Positions 15,707-25,850 of a DNA stretch of 43,068 bases are shown here, one piece after another (the first letter of the stretch is position 1; the number at the start of each line of letters is the position of its first letter). The translations under genes were made by a program, and so were the position numbers. This DNA comes from Planctomycetota bacterium (GTDB lineage: Bacteria > Planctomycetota > UBA1135 > UBA2386): contig NYVR01000170.1 of the NCBI GenBank assembly GCA_002684655.1, positions 1 through 43,068 on the forward strand, in the 5' to 3' direction. The notes beneath the pieces were generated by a model. That model was given only the letters and a program-made list of their open reading frames with translations. It made no database searches and had not been told where the DNA came from.

Positions 15707-17323
15707 TTACTTCTTGGCGACCGCTGCGCCGACGAAGTCGCGGAATAGCGGGTGCGCTTGAAGCGGACGCGTCTTGTACTCCGGGTGATACTGCACGCCG
15801 ACGAACCATGGGTGGTCGGCGATCTCCACGACCTCAATCAGGTCGAGCTTGGGGTTGCGGCCAGCCATCACGAGGCCTTTCTCCGCTAACCGGTCCCGGT
15901 AGTCGTTGTTGAGCTCGAAGCGGTGCCGGTGACGCTCAAAGACCGTTTCCTCTCCGTAGGCTCGGTGGCTGTTGGTGCCCGAGGCGAGGGTGCATTCGAA
16001 AGCGCCGAGGCGCATGGTGCCGCCCTTGTCGTTGGTGCGCTTCTGCTCCTCCATCAACGAGATCACCGGGTTCGCCGCGTTCGGGTCATATTCGGTGGTC
16101 GTCGCGTCCGTCAGGCCGAGCTCGCTACGCGCGAACTGTACGACCGCAGCTTGCATCCCGTAGCAGATGCCGAGGAACGGGATCTTGTGCTCGCGGGCAT
16201 ACGCGATCGCTGCGATTTTGCCCTCGAACCCGCGCTCTCCGAAGCCGCCTGGCACGAGAATGCCGTCGACGCCGTCCAGCAATTTTGCCGCGCCGTCGTC
16301 GGCGACCTGCTCAGCCGAGATCTTGCGGATCTTGACCTCGCAGCGGTTGGCGATGCCGGCGTGGCTGAGGGACTCGTAGATCGACTTATAGGCGTCGTGG
16401 AGCTCGATGTATTTGCCGACGACCGCGATCGTCACCTCGTGGTCGGGCTTCTTCACGATCTGGAGCAACTCTTGCCAGTCGCTCGTGTCGACCTCCGTTC
16501 GCGGCTCGAGCACGAAGTGATCGAGGATGCGTCGGTCTAAGCCGCTCTCGATCAGCATGAGCGGGACTTCGTAGATCGAGAAGTCGACGTCCTTCTCCTC
16601 GATGACGTTCTCCGGACGCACGTTGCAGAACAGTGAGATCTTGCGCGTCATGTCGGGGTCCATCGCGACCTCGGTGCGGCAGACCAAGACGTGCGGCTGG
16701 ATGCCGATCTCTCGCAGCTTGCCGACCGACTGCTGCGTGGGCTTCGTCTTCAGCTCTCCTGACGCGCGCAAATACGGGAGCAGCGTCAAGTGGATGAACA
16801 TGCAGTCGTTCGGGCCGACCTCGAGGCTGAACTGTCGGATCGCCTCTAGGAACGGCAGGCTCTCGATGTCTCCAACCGTGCCGCCGATCTCGGTGATCGC
16901 GACGTCCGGCGGTGGTCCGCCGTCTTTGCCGGCCGCGCCGGCGCGGATCCCCATCTTGATCTCGTCGGTGATGTGTGGGATCACCTGCACCGTTTTGCCG
17001 AGGTAGTCGCCGCGCCGCTCCTTCTGGATGACCGACTTATAGATTTTACCGGTCGTATAGTTCGAGTCCTTCGTGACCGGAGCGTGGGTGAAGCGCTCGT
17101 AGTGACCCAAGTCCAGGTCGGCCTCCGTGCCGTCGTCCGTGACGTAGACCTCGCCGTGTTGGAACGGTGACATCGTCCCGGGGTCGACGTTGATGTAGGG
17201 GTCGAGCTTCTGCATCGACACCGTCAAGCCGTGGCGCTCCAGGATCCAGCCGATCGCCGCTGAAGTCAGCCCTTTGCCTAGAGACGAGACTACGCCGCCG
17301 GTCACGAACAGATACTTGGTCAT
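15707..17323 (-). CDS. pyrG: CTP synthase PyrG
   Basis: 538 residues, the normal length, from ATG 17323, 11 nt after the kdsB stop; the longer open frame upstream overlaps kdsB and lacks family similarity. The synthetase domain opens [20 protein letters not shown] and contains [20 protein letters not shown] and the product-binding [14 protein letters not shown]. The glutaminase domain (from about 295) has the oxyanion strand PGGFGERG, the nucleophile loop LGICYGM with Cys387, and the HPE triad at [11 protein letters not shown]. It makes CTP from UTP, ATP and glutamine. Its place directly after kdsB is functional, since KdsB uses CTP to activate Kdo. Confidence 0.98.
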   Translation of the reverse strand: MTKYLFVTGGVVSSLGKGLTSAAIGWILERHGLTVSMQKLDPYINVDPGTMSPFQHGEVYVTDDGTEADLDLGHYERFTHAPVTKDSNYTTGKIYKSVIQKERRGDYLGKTVQVIPHITDEIKMGIRAGAAGKDGGPPPDVAITEIGGTVGDIESLPFLEAIRQFSLEVGPNDCMFIHLTLLPYLRASGELKTKPTQQSVGKLREIGIQPHVLVCRTEVAMDPDMTRKISLFCNVRPENVIEEKDVDFSIYEVPLMLIESGLDRRILDHFVLEPRTEVDTSDWQELLQIVKKPDHEVTIAVVGKYIELHDAYKSIYESLSHAGIANRCEVKIRKISAEQVADDGAAKLLDGVDGILVPGGFGERGFEGKIAAIAYAREHKIPFLGICYGMQAAVVQFARSELGLTDATTTEYDPNAANPVISLMEEQKRTNDKGGTMRLGAFECTLASGTNSHRAYGEETVFERHRHRFELNNDYRDRLAEKGLVMAGRNPKLDLIEVVEIADHPWFVGVQYHPEYKTRPLQAHPLFRDFVGAAVAKK

Positions 17324-17334
17324 ATGGGTTGGTT

Positions 17335-18066
17335 TCAGGTGCGTTGGACGCTCAGGCGTTGCAGGTAGTCGTCGTAGTCTTCGCGTGTCTCGATGCCCCA
17401 CGGATCTCCGTGTGCATCCAGGACGTGCATTTGGATGTCGTTCTCGAGGAAGCGGAGCTGCTCAAGGCTCTCTGCCTCTGCGAGGCCGCTGGATTCGAGC
17501 CCCGGGACGCGCAAGAGCGTCTCTCGCGCGAAGCCGTAGACGCCGATATGTCGGAGCGTGACGAAGGCGCCTTCCTGGACGTAGGGGATCGGCTGCCTGC
17601 TGAAGTACATGGCCTTGCCGTTGCGCCCCCGGACGACTTTGACGACGTTGGGGTTCGCGATGACAGCCGCGTCCTCGATCGGCGCGCAGAGCGTGTTGCA
17701 GTGGCTTTCTCCTCGCAGCAGCTGCGCGACGAGCTCCTCGAGGTCTCGCGGCGTGATCTCTGGCCAGTCTCCCTGGATGTCTAGAGCGGCGTGGCAATCG
17801 AACTGTTGGACGGCTTCGGCGCAGCGCTCGCTTCCTGTCTTGCAGGAGGCGCTGGTTCTGACAACGACGAGGCCCCGCTCACGCGCTACCGACTCGACGC
17901 GTTCGTCGTCTGTCGCTACGCAGACCACGTCGATGTTCGTGGCTTTTTGAGCTTGCTCGCACGTGTGCAAGAACAACTCTTGGCCGCTCTCGCGCAGCAA
18001 CGCTTTGCCGGGCAGCCGATGGCTGCCGACGCGCACGGGCACGATGGCGACGGCCTGAATGCTCAT
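17335..18066 (-). CDS. kdsB: 3-deoxy-manno-octulosonate cytidylyltransferase KdsB
   Basis: 243 residues. The nucleotide-binding start [18 protein letters not shown] is the CMP-Kdo synthetase version of the PARxxSxRLPGK motif. [12 protein letters not shown] corresponds to the usual NVQGDEPxxxP, and HIGVYGF with [19 protein letters not shown] completes the family pattern. It attaches CMP to Kdo for lipopolysaccharide core assembly and so implies an LPS-type outer membrane. Its ATG overlaps the stop of the upstream lipoprotein gene in ATGA, and pyrG follows after 11 nt. Val and His replace commoner Ala and Thr in the first motif, a mild divergence. Confidence 0.95.
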   Translation of the reverse strand: MSIQAVAIVPVRVGSHRLPGKALLRESGQELFLHTCEQAQKATNIDVVCVATDDERVESVARERGLVVVRTSASCKTGSERCAEAVQQFDCHAALDIQGDWPEITPRDLEELVAQLLRGESHCNTLCAPIEDAAVIANPNVVKVVRGRNGKAMYFSRQPIPYVQEGAFVTLRHIGVYGFARETLLRVPGLESSGLAEAESLEQLRFLENDIQMHVLDAHGDPWGIETREDYDDYLQRLSVQRT

Positions 18067-18578
18067 GCCCGCTTCCTCGTGCGCTCGGCTTCGAGCTCTC
18101 GTGACTTCTGCATGTCCCGCTTCGCGGCGTCGTCTGGGCTGTAGTTCTGAGCGTGATTGAAGAGCTGCAGGAAGTAGTTCCGCGCCTTGACGAAGGCTGC
18201 TCGACGTGCGTCTGCAGTGTCACCGGTGAACACCCACACGGCGCGATCGTCACCGCGATCGAGTTGGATCGACTGACGTGCGCCTGCGGGGGCCGTATCC
18301 AGGGCATACTGGAACATCTGCTCGGATCGGAAGGTGGCGATGAGCGCTCTCATGCCGGCGGCTGAGACCACTTTGATGACGAGGTCGTTGGCGTTGGGCG
18401 CAGCGGACGTGGGCGCCCCATCAGTGACAAGCACCAGCGTTGGGCTGGTGCGCGAGATCAGCGTTACGCTCGCTGGGACAGTCGCTGCATTGGCCGCGTC
18501 ATCGGGAGGCGCTGCGCACGCGGCGAGACCGCTGGCTGCGGCCAGCAGCGTAGTCCGGAGGGCAGGCGCGAAGTTCAT
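18063..18578 (-). CDS. Probable lipoprotein, unknown function
   Basis: 171 residues from ATG 18578, chosen because it begins a clear lipoprotein signal: MNFAPALRTTLLAAASGLAA then Cys21. The open frame further upstream codes Arg-rich sequence that does not look real. After the lipobox comes a low-complexity Ala/Pro stretch and a domain with LVIKVVSAAGMRALIATFRS and QLDRGDDRAVWVFTGD. The C-terminus is a charged helix ([19 protein letters not shown]). No family recognised. It is the first gene of the kdsB-pyrG operon. Confidence 0.75.
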   Translation of the reverse strand: MNFAPALRTTLLAAASGLAACAAPPDDAANAATVPASVTLISRTSPTLVLVTDGAPTSAAPNANDLVIKVVSAAGMRALIATFRSEQMFQYALDTAPAGARQSIQLDRGDDRAVWVFTGDTADARRAAFVKARNYFLQLFNHAQNYSPDDAAKRDMQKSRELEAERTRKRA

Positions 18579-19047
18579 CCCGGGCCGAGAGCTTATCTGC
18601 CGGGCCGCCAAACGCCATGCTGGCTTTGGTGGCTTTCGGGCGGCTCGGCGCGAGCTCTGCTCGCGCGCGGGGACCGCGTCGTGCACCCTGCGCCGCGTCG
18701 TCGTGGTCGGATGGCAGCCGCTGCTCTCGCTTGATCGACTCGTTGCGTGGCGCTTGTCCGCGCCTCGCGCTCGGCGCCATGGCGCATAGGTAGCGTGGAC
18801 GGTTCGGCGTCCTGGGCAGCCGCGCCGCTCGTCTACGCTCGTACTCGGGCGCGCTCTGGGGGCTTGGGAGCCGTGTGGATAAATTGTGGGCAGGGGGCGC
18901 TGCGCGGCTGATGTTTGCCTGTCGGTGACCCCGGATGTCCGCTGGGCGGCCGCGCTTTGCGCGGTTCAACGAGCGTTCCTTAGCGCCGTAAGTCATCTTC
19001 GAACATGTCTATTTGCATGGGGTAACATTCGTGTGCCCGTTCTAAGC
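18579..19047. other. 469-bp divergent gap between the kdsB operon and pyruvate carboxylase
   Basis: No convincing gene. Both strands have open frames but with shadow-like composition and no initiation signals. It should hold the promoters of both flanking units. The only recognisable site is a perfect 9-base DnaA-box sequence at 18874-18882, listed separately. The last 120 bases before the carboxylase start are less GC-rich (GTCATCTTCGAACATG and similar), as expected of a promoter and leader. Confidence 0.6.
18874..18882 (-). promoter_or_regulatory. Single DnaA-box-like site
   Basis: TGTGGATAA on the plus strand is the exact complement of the consensus TTATCCACA. Chance expectation for such a 9-mer in this window on both strands is roughly one in three, and there is no cluster, so an origin is not implied. 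Confidence 0.2.
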
Positions 19048-22000
19048 ATGGAGATTCGACCGTTTCAAAAAGTGCTCTGCGCGAACCGCGGTGAGATCGC
19101 CATCCGCGTTTTCCGGGCATGCTCCGAATTGGGCATCCGTACGGTCGCGGTCTTCAGCGAGGAAGACGCGACCAATCAGCACCGCTACAAGGCAGACGAG
19201 AGCTACTTAGTCGGGCGCGGCAAGGGCGCGGTGCAGGCTTACCTCGGGGGCGACGAGATCCTCGCGATCGCCAAGCAGGCCGACGTGGACGCGATCCACC
19301 CGGGCTACGGCTTCCTGTCGGAGAACCACGAGTTCGCGGCTCGCGTCCGCGCGGCGGGCATCGCCTTCATCGGGCCCGATGCTGACGTCATCCACAAACT
19401 CGGCGACAAGGTCGAGGCTCGCAAGACCGCGGAGTCCCTGGGAGTGCCGTGTGTTCCTGGGATAGAGCTCCCCGTCGACGAAGACGCGGCGTTCGCTGCC
19501 GCAGAGTCTTTCTTCTTGGAGAACGGGACGACGATATTCAAGGCGGCCCACGGCGGTGGCGGCCGTGGAATGCGCGTCGTCGAGCGTCGTGAGGACGTGG
19601 CGTCGTTGCTTCGTCAGGCTCGCAGCGAGTCGATGGCGGCGTTCGGTAGCCCCGTGGTGTTCCTAGAGAAGTTCTTGCCCAAGGTCCGCCATATCGAGGT
19701 GCAGATCATCGGTGACAAGCACGGCAACGTCGTGCACCTGTGCGAGCGTGACTGTTCGGTGCAGCGCCGCCACCAAAAGGTCGTCGAGATCGCTCCGGCG
19801 CCGAACTTGTCTGCGGCGACGCGCGCGGCGCTGTTTGATGACTCCTTGCGCCTCGCCAAAAAGTCCGGCTATCACAACGCTGGAACGTTCGAATACCTGG
19901 TCGCCGAGGAGCAGCACTACTTCATCGAGGTCAACCCGCGCCTCCAAGTCGAGCACACGATCAGCGAGCAGGTGACCGGCGTAGACCTCGTTCAGACCCA
20001 GATTCGTGTCGAGGAAGGGTTCCGGTTGGACAGCGACCAGGTCGGCCTTGCCGACCAGTCGGTGGTGGAGCCGCGTGGCTACGCTATCCAGTGTCGGATC
20101 ACCACGGAGGACCCGCAGAACAACTTCCTGCCAGATACAGGCACGATCATGGCCTATCGGGCGCCGGGCGGGTTCGGGCTGCGCCTCGACGGCGGCGACG
20201 GCCTCGCTGGGACGGTTGTCTCTGGGCACTACGACTCACTGCTCGTGAAGTGCATCACGTTCGCAGGCTCGCTTGAGCAAGCTGCTCAGAAAGCCGTGCG
20301 CGCGCTCCGCGAGTTCCGCATCCGCGGCGTCAAGACCAACCTCGCCTTCCTCCGCAACGTCCTGCAGCACGAGGCGCTGCTCAGCGGCGAGACGTGGACG
20401 CGCTTCCTCGACGAGACCCCCGAGCTGTTCGAGATCGAACAGGGCCGAGACCGCGCCACGAAGCTGTTGACGTATCTCGCCGATGTGGTCGTCAACGGGC
20501 ACCCGACGGTTCCGGAGGGGCAGCGTCTCTCGCCAGCCAGCGTGGTCATGCCTGCCGTGCCGAAGGTGCCCAAATGTTCGCCGCCAGCCGGGACAGCGCA
20601 GCTGCTTGAAGATGGTGGCCCGGCGCGCGTCGTGGAGTGGATCAAGCGGCAGCATCGACCGCTGCTGACAGACACCACCATGCGAGACGCGCACCAGTCG
20701 CTGTTGGCGACCCGCGTGCGGACCAAGGACATGGAGGCGATCGCGCCGGCGATGGCGCACGTCGCGAATGAGCTATTCTCGTTCGAGACGTGGGGCGGAG
20801 CGACTTTCGATGTCTGTTATCGCTTCCTTAACGAGGATCCTTGGGAGCGCCTTGAGAAGCTCAAGAAGGCGATTCCGAACGTGCTCCATCAGATGCTCTT
20901 GCGGGGCGCCAACGCCGTCGGCTACACGAGCTATCCGCAGAACGTCGTCGCCGAGTTCATTGATCGCGCCGCCGAGTGTGGGGTCGACGTCTTCCGCGTC
21001 TTTGACAGCCTCAATGACCTCGACTCTATGGAGGTGTCGGTCGCGCGTGTCCTGGAGACCGGCAAGATCGCCGAGGTGGCGATGTGCTACACGGGGGACG
21101 TCGACAACCCTGCGCGTACGAAGTATTCGCTCGACTACTACGGCGACCTCGCCAAGAAGATCGAGGATCTCGGCGCGCATATCCTGTGCGTCAAGGACAT
21201 GGCTGGGCTGCTGCGGCCACAGGCTGCGCGGATGTTGATGACGCGGCTGCGAGAGGTCACCACCCTGCCGATCCACCTGCACACGCACGACACCTCTGGC
21301 AACGGCATCGCTACCTACATGGCCGCGATCGAGACGGGCGTCCACATCGTCGACACGGCGCTGTCACCGATGGCCGGCCTGACTTCTCAGCCGAGCATGA
21401 ACGCGCTGATCGCGGCGCTCCGTGGTCACGAGCGTGAGTCCGGTTTGACCAACAAGGCGATGCAGCCGCTCGCGGACTATTGGGAGGGGGTGCGTGAGTT
21501 CTACGCTCCGTTCGAATGCGGCCTCAAGAGCAGCACCAGCGAGGTCTACTACCACGAGATCCCCGGCGGTCAGTATTCGAACCTCCGGCCGCAGGTCGCG
21601 TCGCTTGGTTTGATCGATCGTTGGGCCGAGGTGCGCGACGCGTTCGCCGTCGTGAACAGCCTCGTCGGAGACATCCCAAAGGTCACACCTTCTTCGAAGA
21701 TGGTCGGGGACTTCGCGATCTTTCTGGTGCAGAACAACCTGTTAGAGATGCGCGGCAGCCGCGACGCCTCTGCAGAAGCGACGATGGCCAAGGTCTTGGT
21801 GCAGTCGAAGCAGCTCGACTTCCCGCAGTCGGTCGTCACCTACTTCCAGGGTCACCTGGGTCAGCCTCCCGGCGGCTTCCCTGAGGAGCTACGCAGGGCC
21901 GTGCTGAAGGGGCTGCCGGTGCTGACGGGGCGTCCTAGCGACGGCATGGAGCCCTTCGACTTTGACGTCGCCGGCGCTCACTGCGTCGAGCGGATGAACC

Positions 22001-22545
22001 GCCCGCCGCTGCCGCGTGACGTCGTCAGCTACGCGCTTTATCCCCGCGTGCTTGACGACTACTTCGCGTTCCGCAACCGCTACAGCAACGTCTCTCTGCT
22101 GCCGACGCTGGCCTACTTCTACGGCCTCGAGATGGGGCAAGAGGTCTGGATCGAGCTCGAACCCGGAAAGACGCTCGTGGTCACGCTCGAGGCGAAGAGC
22201 CAGCCCGACGACCACGGGCACGTAACGGTCTACTTCAAGCTCAACGGTCAGAACCGCCAAATCGTGGTCGCTGACCGCTCGCTCGAAGGCGAGGTCGAGA
22301 CTCGGCGCAGCGCGGACGCCGCCAACCCGGGGGACGTCGGGGCGCCGATGCCGGGTCGCGTGATCACGCTACACGTCGGCGAGGGTGAGGTGGTCGCCGC
22401 GGGCGATGCGGTCTTGACGCTGGAGGCGATGAAGATGGAGACCGTCGTGCGAGCGCCGGTCGCTGGGACCGTGCGCGAGCTGTGCACGGACGTCGGCATG
22501 ATGGTCGAGGGCAACGACCTGCTGGTCGCGCTCGACCCGGCGTAG
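19048..22545 (+). CDS. pyc: Pyruvate carboxylase (single-chain)
   Basis: 1165 residues, normal for the four-domain single-chain enzyme. The start ATG 19048 precedes the conserved KVLCANRGEIAIRVFRAC; upstream in-frame sequence is not conserved. The biotin carboxylase part (1-460) has the ATP-grasp glycine loop AAHGGGGRGMRVV and EVNPRLQVEHTISEQ. The carboxyltransferase part begins at about 540 with TDTTMRDAHQSLLATRVR and includes KDMAGLLRP and HTHDTSGNG. The biotinylation domain at the end has EAMKMET with Lys1129 as the biotin site. It makes oxaloacetate from pyruvate and bicarbonate to refill the TCA cycle or feed gluconeogenesis. It stands alone, and an inverted repeat follows the stop directly. 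Confidence 0.98.
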   Translation: MEIRPFQKVLCANRGEIAIRVFRACSELGIRTVAVFSEEDATNQHRYKADESYLVGRGKGAVQAYLGGDEILAIAKQADVDAIHPGYGFLSENHEFAARVRAAGIAFIGPDADVIHKLGDKVEARKTAESLGVPCVPGIELPVDEDAAFAAAESFFLENGTTIFKAAHGGGGRGMRVVERREDVASLLRQARSESMAAFGSPVVFLEKFLPKVRHIEVQIIGDKHGNVVHLCERDCSVQRRHQKVVEIAPAPNLSAATRAALFDDSLRLAKKSGYHNAGTFEYLVAEEQHYFIEVNPRLQVEHTISEQVTGVDLVQTQIRVEEGFRLDSDQVGLADQSVVEPRGYAIQCRITTEDPQNNFLPDTGTIMAYRAPGGFGLRLDGGDGLAGTVVSGHYDSLLVKCITFAGSLEQAAQKAVRALREFRIRGVKTNLAFLRNVLQHEALLSGETWTRFLDETPELFEIEQGRDRATKLLTYLADVVVNGHPTVPEGQRLSPASVVMPAVPKVPKCSPPAGTAQLLEDGGPARVVEWIKRQHRPLLTDTTMRDAHQSLLATRVRTKDMEAIAPAMAHVANELFSFETWGGATFDVCYRFLNEDPWERLEKLKKAIPNVLHQMLLRGANAVGYTSYPQNVVAEFIDRAAECGVDVFRVFDSLNDLDSMEVSVARVLETGKIAEVAMCYTGDVDNPARTKYSLDYYGDLAKKIEDLGAHILCVKDMAGLLRPQAARMLMTRLREVTTLPIHLHTHDTSGNGIATYMAAIETGVHIVDTALSPMAGLTSQPSMNALIAALRGHERESGLTNKAMQPLADYWEGVREFYAPFECGLKSSTSEVYYHEIPGGQYSNLRPQVASLGLIDRWAEVRDAFAVVNSLVGDIPKVTPSSKMVGDFAIFLVQNNLLEMRGSRDASAEATMAKVLVQSKQLDFPQSVVTYFQGHLGQPPGGFPEELRRAVLKGLPVLTGRPSDGMEPFDFDVAGAHCVERMNRPPLPRDVVSYALYPRVLDDYFAFRNRYSNVSLLPTLAYFYGLEMGQEVWIELEPGKTLVVTLEAKSQPDDHGHVTVYFKLNGQNRQIVVADRSLEGEVETRRSADAANPGDVGAPMPGRVITLHVGEGEVVAAGDAVLTLEAMKMETVVRAPVAGTVRELCTDVGMMVEGNDLLVALDPA

Positions 22546-22548
22546 CGC

Positions 22549-22567
22549 CGAGCCGAGCGGCGGCTCG
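22549..22567 (+). terminator. Hairpin after pyruvate carboxylase
   Basis: CGAGCCG (22549-22555) and CGGCTCG (22561-22567) form a perfect 7-bp GC-rich stem with a five-base loop, starting 3 nt after the stop codon. No T-run follows, so it may be an mRNA 3'-end stabiliser or a weak terminator. The rest of the 242-bp convergent gap to hflX holds nothing recognisable. Confidence 0.45.
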
Positions 22568-22787
22568 AGAGGCCGGCGCCGTCGAAGAGCCGCGTCACGC
22601 GCGACCGTGTCACGTCGCCGGACTTGCGCATGTCGATGGTCAGCCACCCGCCGTCGATGGAGCGCGGGCGCTGGATGAAGCGGGCTGCTCATGCTCGCAG
22701 GCGTGGGGCGCTGCGCTCCATGCCTGCGCGCTCAGGACCGCGGACCGTCGCGGACAGGGTCCGGCGACGAGATCGCATCCGCGCTCT

Positions 22788-24080
22788 TCACGAGTCGTTG
22801 CGGACGGGCAGCGCGCCTCCGGCCATCAAGCGGCCCAGCAGCGCCGGGGAGGCCTGGATCTCCATCAGGCAGCCGTCTTCCGTGTAGAACTCGGAGAGTA
22901 CAGTCGCCTTGGCGCGGATCTCAGAGTGCAGCGCGCCGGCGCTGTGCGGGAGCAGCAGCTCGACCCGGCTCTCGACTTCCGACAGGTGGGACTGGATCGC
23001 GGAGAAGAGGTCGGGCAGGCCTTCGCCTGTATGCACGGAGACGGGGATCGCGTCAGGGTCGATCTGCCACAGCGGCGCCAGCCGCGCGCGATCGTCGAGC
23101 TGGTCGAGCTTGTTCAGGACCGTCAAGCGGGGCAGTTCGTCGACCTCTAGCGTCTCCAAGACTTCGTTGACCGCGACCAACTGTTCGAGCGCCTCTGGAG
23201 AACTTCCATCGATTAGCACTAGCAGCAGGTCGGTGTGCAGCGCCTCTTCAAGAGTCGCGTGGAAGCTCGCGACCAGCTGGTGCGGGAGCTTGCGCAGGAA
23301 TCCCACAGTGTCCGTCAACAACACGGTCCGACCGCCCGGAAGGCGCCAGGGACGCGTGCGCGTGTCCAACGTCGAGAAAAGCTTGTCCTCGGCGATCACG
23401 CCTGCGTCTGTGAGCCGATTCATCAGCGTCGACTTCCCGGCGTTGGTGTAACCAACCAGCGCGATGGTGAAGAGGTCCGGGCGGCCTTTGACCTCGCGGG
23501 TCTTGTGCTGCTCGATGCGCTTGAGGTCGCGGTTCACTGAGGCGATGCGGGTGCGCACGAGGTTTCGGTCGACGTCGATCTGCTTTTCGCCCGCGCCGCC
23601 GCGGAGGCCGATGCCGCCGCGCTGCCGCTCCAAGTGGGTCCAGCGGCGTCGCAGCCGCGGCAACTCGTACTGCAGGGCCGCGAGTTCGACTTGCAGCCGC
23701 GCCTGCGGCGTGCGCGCGTGCGCGCCGAAGATCTGCAGGATCAGTTCGCTGCGATCGATGACCGGGACATTGACCGCCTTTTCGATGTTGCGGGCTTGGT
23801 TGGGCGTCAGCGAGTCGTCGCAGATGACGCAGCCGCTGTGCGCCAAGCGGACCACGTCGGCCAGCTCGGTTAGCTTGCCGCTTCCGAGGTAGCTGTGGGG
23901 GTCGGCGACGCGTCGGTGCTGCACGATGCAGCCAGCGGGGACGTATTCGGCCGTCTCGGCCAGCTGCTGGAGCTCCGCGAGGGCTTCGGCTGCCGTGCGT
24001 GGGTCTCCTGTCGGGACGAGCCCGAACAAGATGGCCTCGGTGGCGTGGCCTTTAGAGGTGTCGAGGTTGTTGTCACCCAC
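22788..24080 (-). CDS. hflX: Ribosome-associated GTPase HflX
   Basis: 430 residues. The N-terminal HflX domain has AGCIVQHRRVADPHSYLGSG and VICDDSLTPNQARNIE, then the basic linker helix and GGIGLRGGAGEKQIDVDRN. The G domain has G1 GYTNAGKST (210-218), the G2 region FSTLDTRTR, G3 DTVG (257-260) and G4 NKLD. HflX splits stalled or hibernating ribosomes under stress. It starts with GTG 32 nt after nadB and ends the trmD-rplS-secDF-nadB-hflX run. Confidence 0.97.
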   Translation of the reverse strand: MGDNNLDTSKGHATEAILFGLVPTGDPRTAAEALAELQQLAETAEYVPAGCIVQHRRVADPHSYLGSGKLTELADVVRLAHSGCVICDDSLTPNQARNIEKAVNVPVIDRSELILQIFGAHARTPQARLQVELAALQYELPRLRRRWTHLERQRGGIGLRGGAGEKQIDVDRNLVRTRIASVNRDLKRIEQHKTREVKGRPDLFTIALVGYTNAGKSTLMNRLTDAGVIAEDKLFSTLDTRTRPWRLPGGRTVLLTDTVGFLRKLPHQLVASFHATLEEALHTDLLLVLIDGSSPEALEQLVAVNEVLETLEVDELPRLTVLNKLDQLDDRARLAPLWQIDPDAIPVSVHTGEGLPDLFSAIQSHLSEVESRVELLLPHSAGALHSEIRAKATVLSEFYTEDGCLMEIQASPALLGRLMAGGALPVRNDS

Positions 24081-24112
24081 GCGGTCGCACTCCAGAGGAG
24101 AATTTTCGCCCG

Positions 24113-25831
24113 TTAGCTGACCAGCTCGTCGCTTGGCGCCCGTAACGGTCCTAGCTCACCGTGGATCGCGCCGTCTCCGGCGCGCTCCAGGAAGATCCGG
24201 CGGCAGAACTGATCGTCGTCTCGGTCCGGTGCGTCGCTGCGGAAGTGTGTCCCGCGTGACTCGCAGCGCTGCAAACCGCTCTCGGCGACTAGCGCCGACA
24301 CGGTCAGCATGTTTACGAGCTCACACGCCTGACGAGTCTTCAGCGGCCCCCGCGTCAAATACTGGTGCCAGAAGCCGATGCGTCCGCGCGCGTCCGACAT
24401 GCCGTGGTCTTCGCGGCGTAGGCCCACCTGGCGCCACATCAGCGACTTGAGCGCATACAGGAGGTCGTCGTGCAGCAGCCGCGGAGGGTCGTCGGCGAGC
24501 TTTGGCCCGTCGGCGCGGCGCGGCAGGCCCAGGCGCATGTCAGGCAACGCCGCGTCGCGGGAGTAGGTCGCGGCTGCCTTGCCGCAATCGAGGCCGACCA
24601 CCGTGCCTTCTAGCAGTGAGTTGGACGCGAGGCGGTTGGCGCCGTGCAGGCCGCTCGCCGCGGCTTCTCCGACCGCGAAGAGGCCAGGGACGCTGGTCCG
24701 GCCTTGGTCGTCGGTGTCCGCGCCCCCGAGGAAGTAGTGAGCGCCTGGTCGAACCGGGATCGGGTCCTTGGCGAGGTCGAGGTCGAAGGTCGAGCAGATG
24801 CGCGCGATCGACGGGAACATCGCGTGCGGATCTCCCGCCACGTCTTTGAGGTCCAGGTAGACGTGCGTGTCCTTGGTTGCGACCATGCGCTCAAGGATCG
24901 CGCGGCTGACTACGTCGCGCGGCGCGAGGTCCTGCAGCGGGTGGGCGCCCGTCATGACGCGCTCTCCGTGCCGGTCGCGCAGAACAGCTCCTGCGCCGCG
25001 CACGACCTCGCTGATCAGGAACCGGGACGCGCCTGCGATGTAGAGCGTAGTGGGGTGAAACTGAACGAACTCACAGTCAACGAGCCGGGCGCCGGCGCGG
25101 AAGCAGAGCGCCGCGCCGTCGCCGCTCGCGCCGGTCGGGTTGGTTGTCTCGCGGAAGATCTGGCCCGTACCTCCGGTCGCGACGATCACTGAGCCAGCTT
25201 CGATCGCGAGCTCGGTCGGTTCCCGGTGCCCGTCTTCGAGGCCGACAGCGCCGACGCAGCGTCCTTTCCTGAGCACGAGGTCGCGCACGAAGACCTGCGG
25301 GCGCACGGTGATGCGCGGGTGGGCGCGCAGGGCTTGGACCAGCGCGCGTTGGATCTCCTGTCCCGTCGCCGCGCCGTTGCTGTGGACCACGCGCGGGTGC
25401 GTGTGGCCGCCTTCGCGTGACAGCTCCAGGGTGCCGTGCTGTTCGCCGCCGTCGTGGCGGTCGAAGGCGGTGCCGAGCTCTTCTAGCCAGCTGATCGCTT
25501 TTTTGGCGTCGGAGACGATCGCGCGCACGATGTCTTCGTCTGCGATCCCTGCTCCGACCCGCAGCGTGTCGGCGACGTGCTGTTCGACGCTGTCCTCGGG
25601 GAGCTGCACCACGGCGATCCCGCCCTGTGCCCAAGACGTGTTCGTCTCATCGATGGCGCCCTTGGTAACGAGGAGCACCTCGGCGCCCTCTTCTGCCGCG
25701 CTGAGCGCGGCAGCGGCGCCAGCGATGCCAGAGCCGATCACCAGAACGTCGGTGCGCAGCAGCGCCGTCGAGCGGAGGTCGAACGGCGCGAGCAGCGCGG
25801 AAAACCGTGGCTTCGCGTGCGAGCTGTCCAT
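24113..25831 (-). CDS. nadB: L-aspartate oxidase NadB
   Basis: 572 residues. It oxidises L-aspartate to iminoaspartate, the first step of de novo NAD synthesis. The FAD-binding motif is VLVIGSGIAGAAAALSAAEE (about 30-49), followed by TNTSWAQGGIAVV, the covalent-fold signature of the succinate dehydrogenase/NadB family. Further motifs are FVQFHPTTLY, SEVVRGAGAVLRD, the active-site-region PVRPGAHYFLGG and GLHGANRLASNSLLEG. The start is ATG 25831, 19 nt after the secDF stop. Absence of a nearby nadA or nadC is common. Confidence 0.96.
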   Translation of the reverse strand: MDSSHAKPRFSALLAPFDLRSTALLRTDVLVIGSGIAGAAAALSAAEEGAEVLLVTKGAIDETNTSWAQGGIAVVQLPEDSVEQHVADTLRVGAGIADEDIVRAIVSDAKKAISWLEELGTAFDRHDGGEQHGTLELSREGGHTHPRVVHSNGAATGQEIQRALVQALRAHPRITVRPQVFVRDLVLRKGRCVGAVGLEDGHREPTELAIEAGSVIVATGGTGQIFRETTNPTGASGDGAALCFRAGARLVDCEFVQFHPTTLYIAGASRFLISEVVRGAGAVLRDRHGERVMTGAHPLQDLAPRDVVSRAILERMVATKDTHVYLDLKDVAGDPHAMFPSIARICSTFDLDLAKDPIPVRPGAHYFLGGADTDDQGRTSVPGLFAVGEAAASGLHGANRLASNSLLEGTVVGLDCGKAAATYSRDAALPDMRLGLPRRADGPKLADDPPRLLHDDLLYALKSLMWRQVGLRREDHGMSDARGRIGFWHQYLTRGPLKTRQACELVNMLTVSALVAESGLQRCESRGTHFRSDAPDRDDDQFCRRIFLERAGDGAIHGELGPLRAPSDELVS

Positions 25832-25850
25832 GCGCAGCTGCCGGTGCGGC

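Noticed and set aside
18874-18882. Replication origin
   Set aside because: Only one DnaA-box match, no cluster, no AT-rich unwinding region, and no dnaA, dnaN or gidA nearby.
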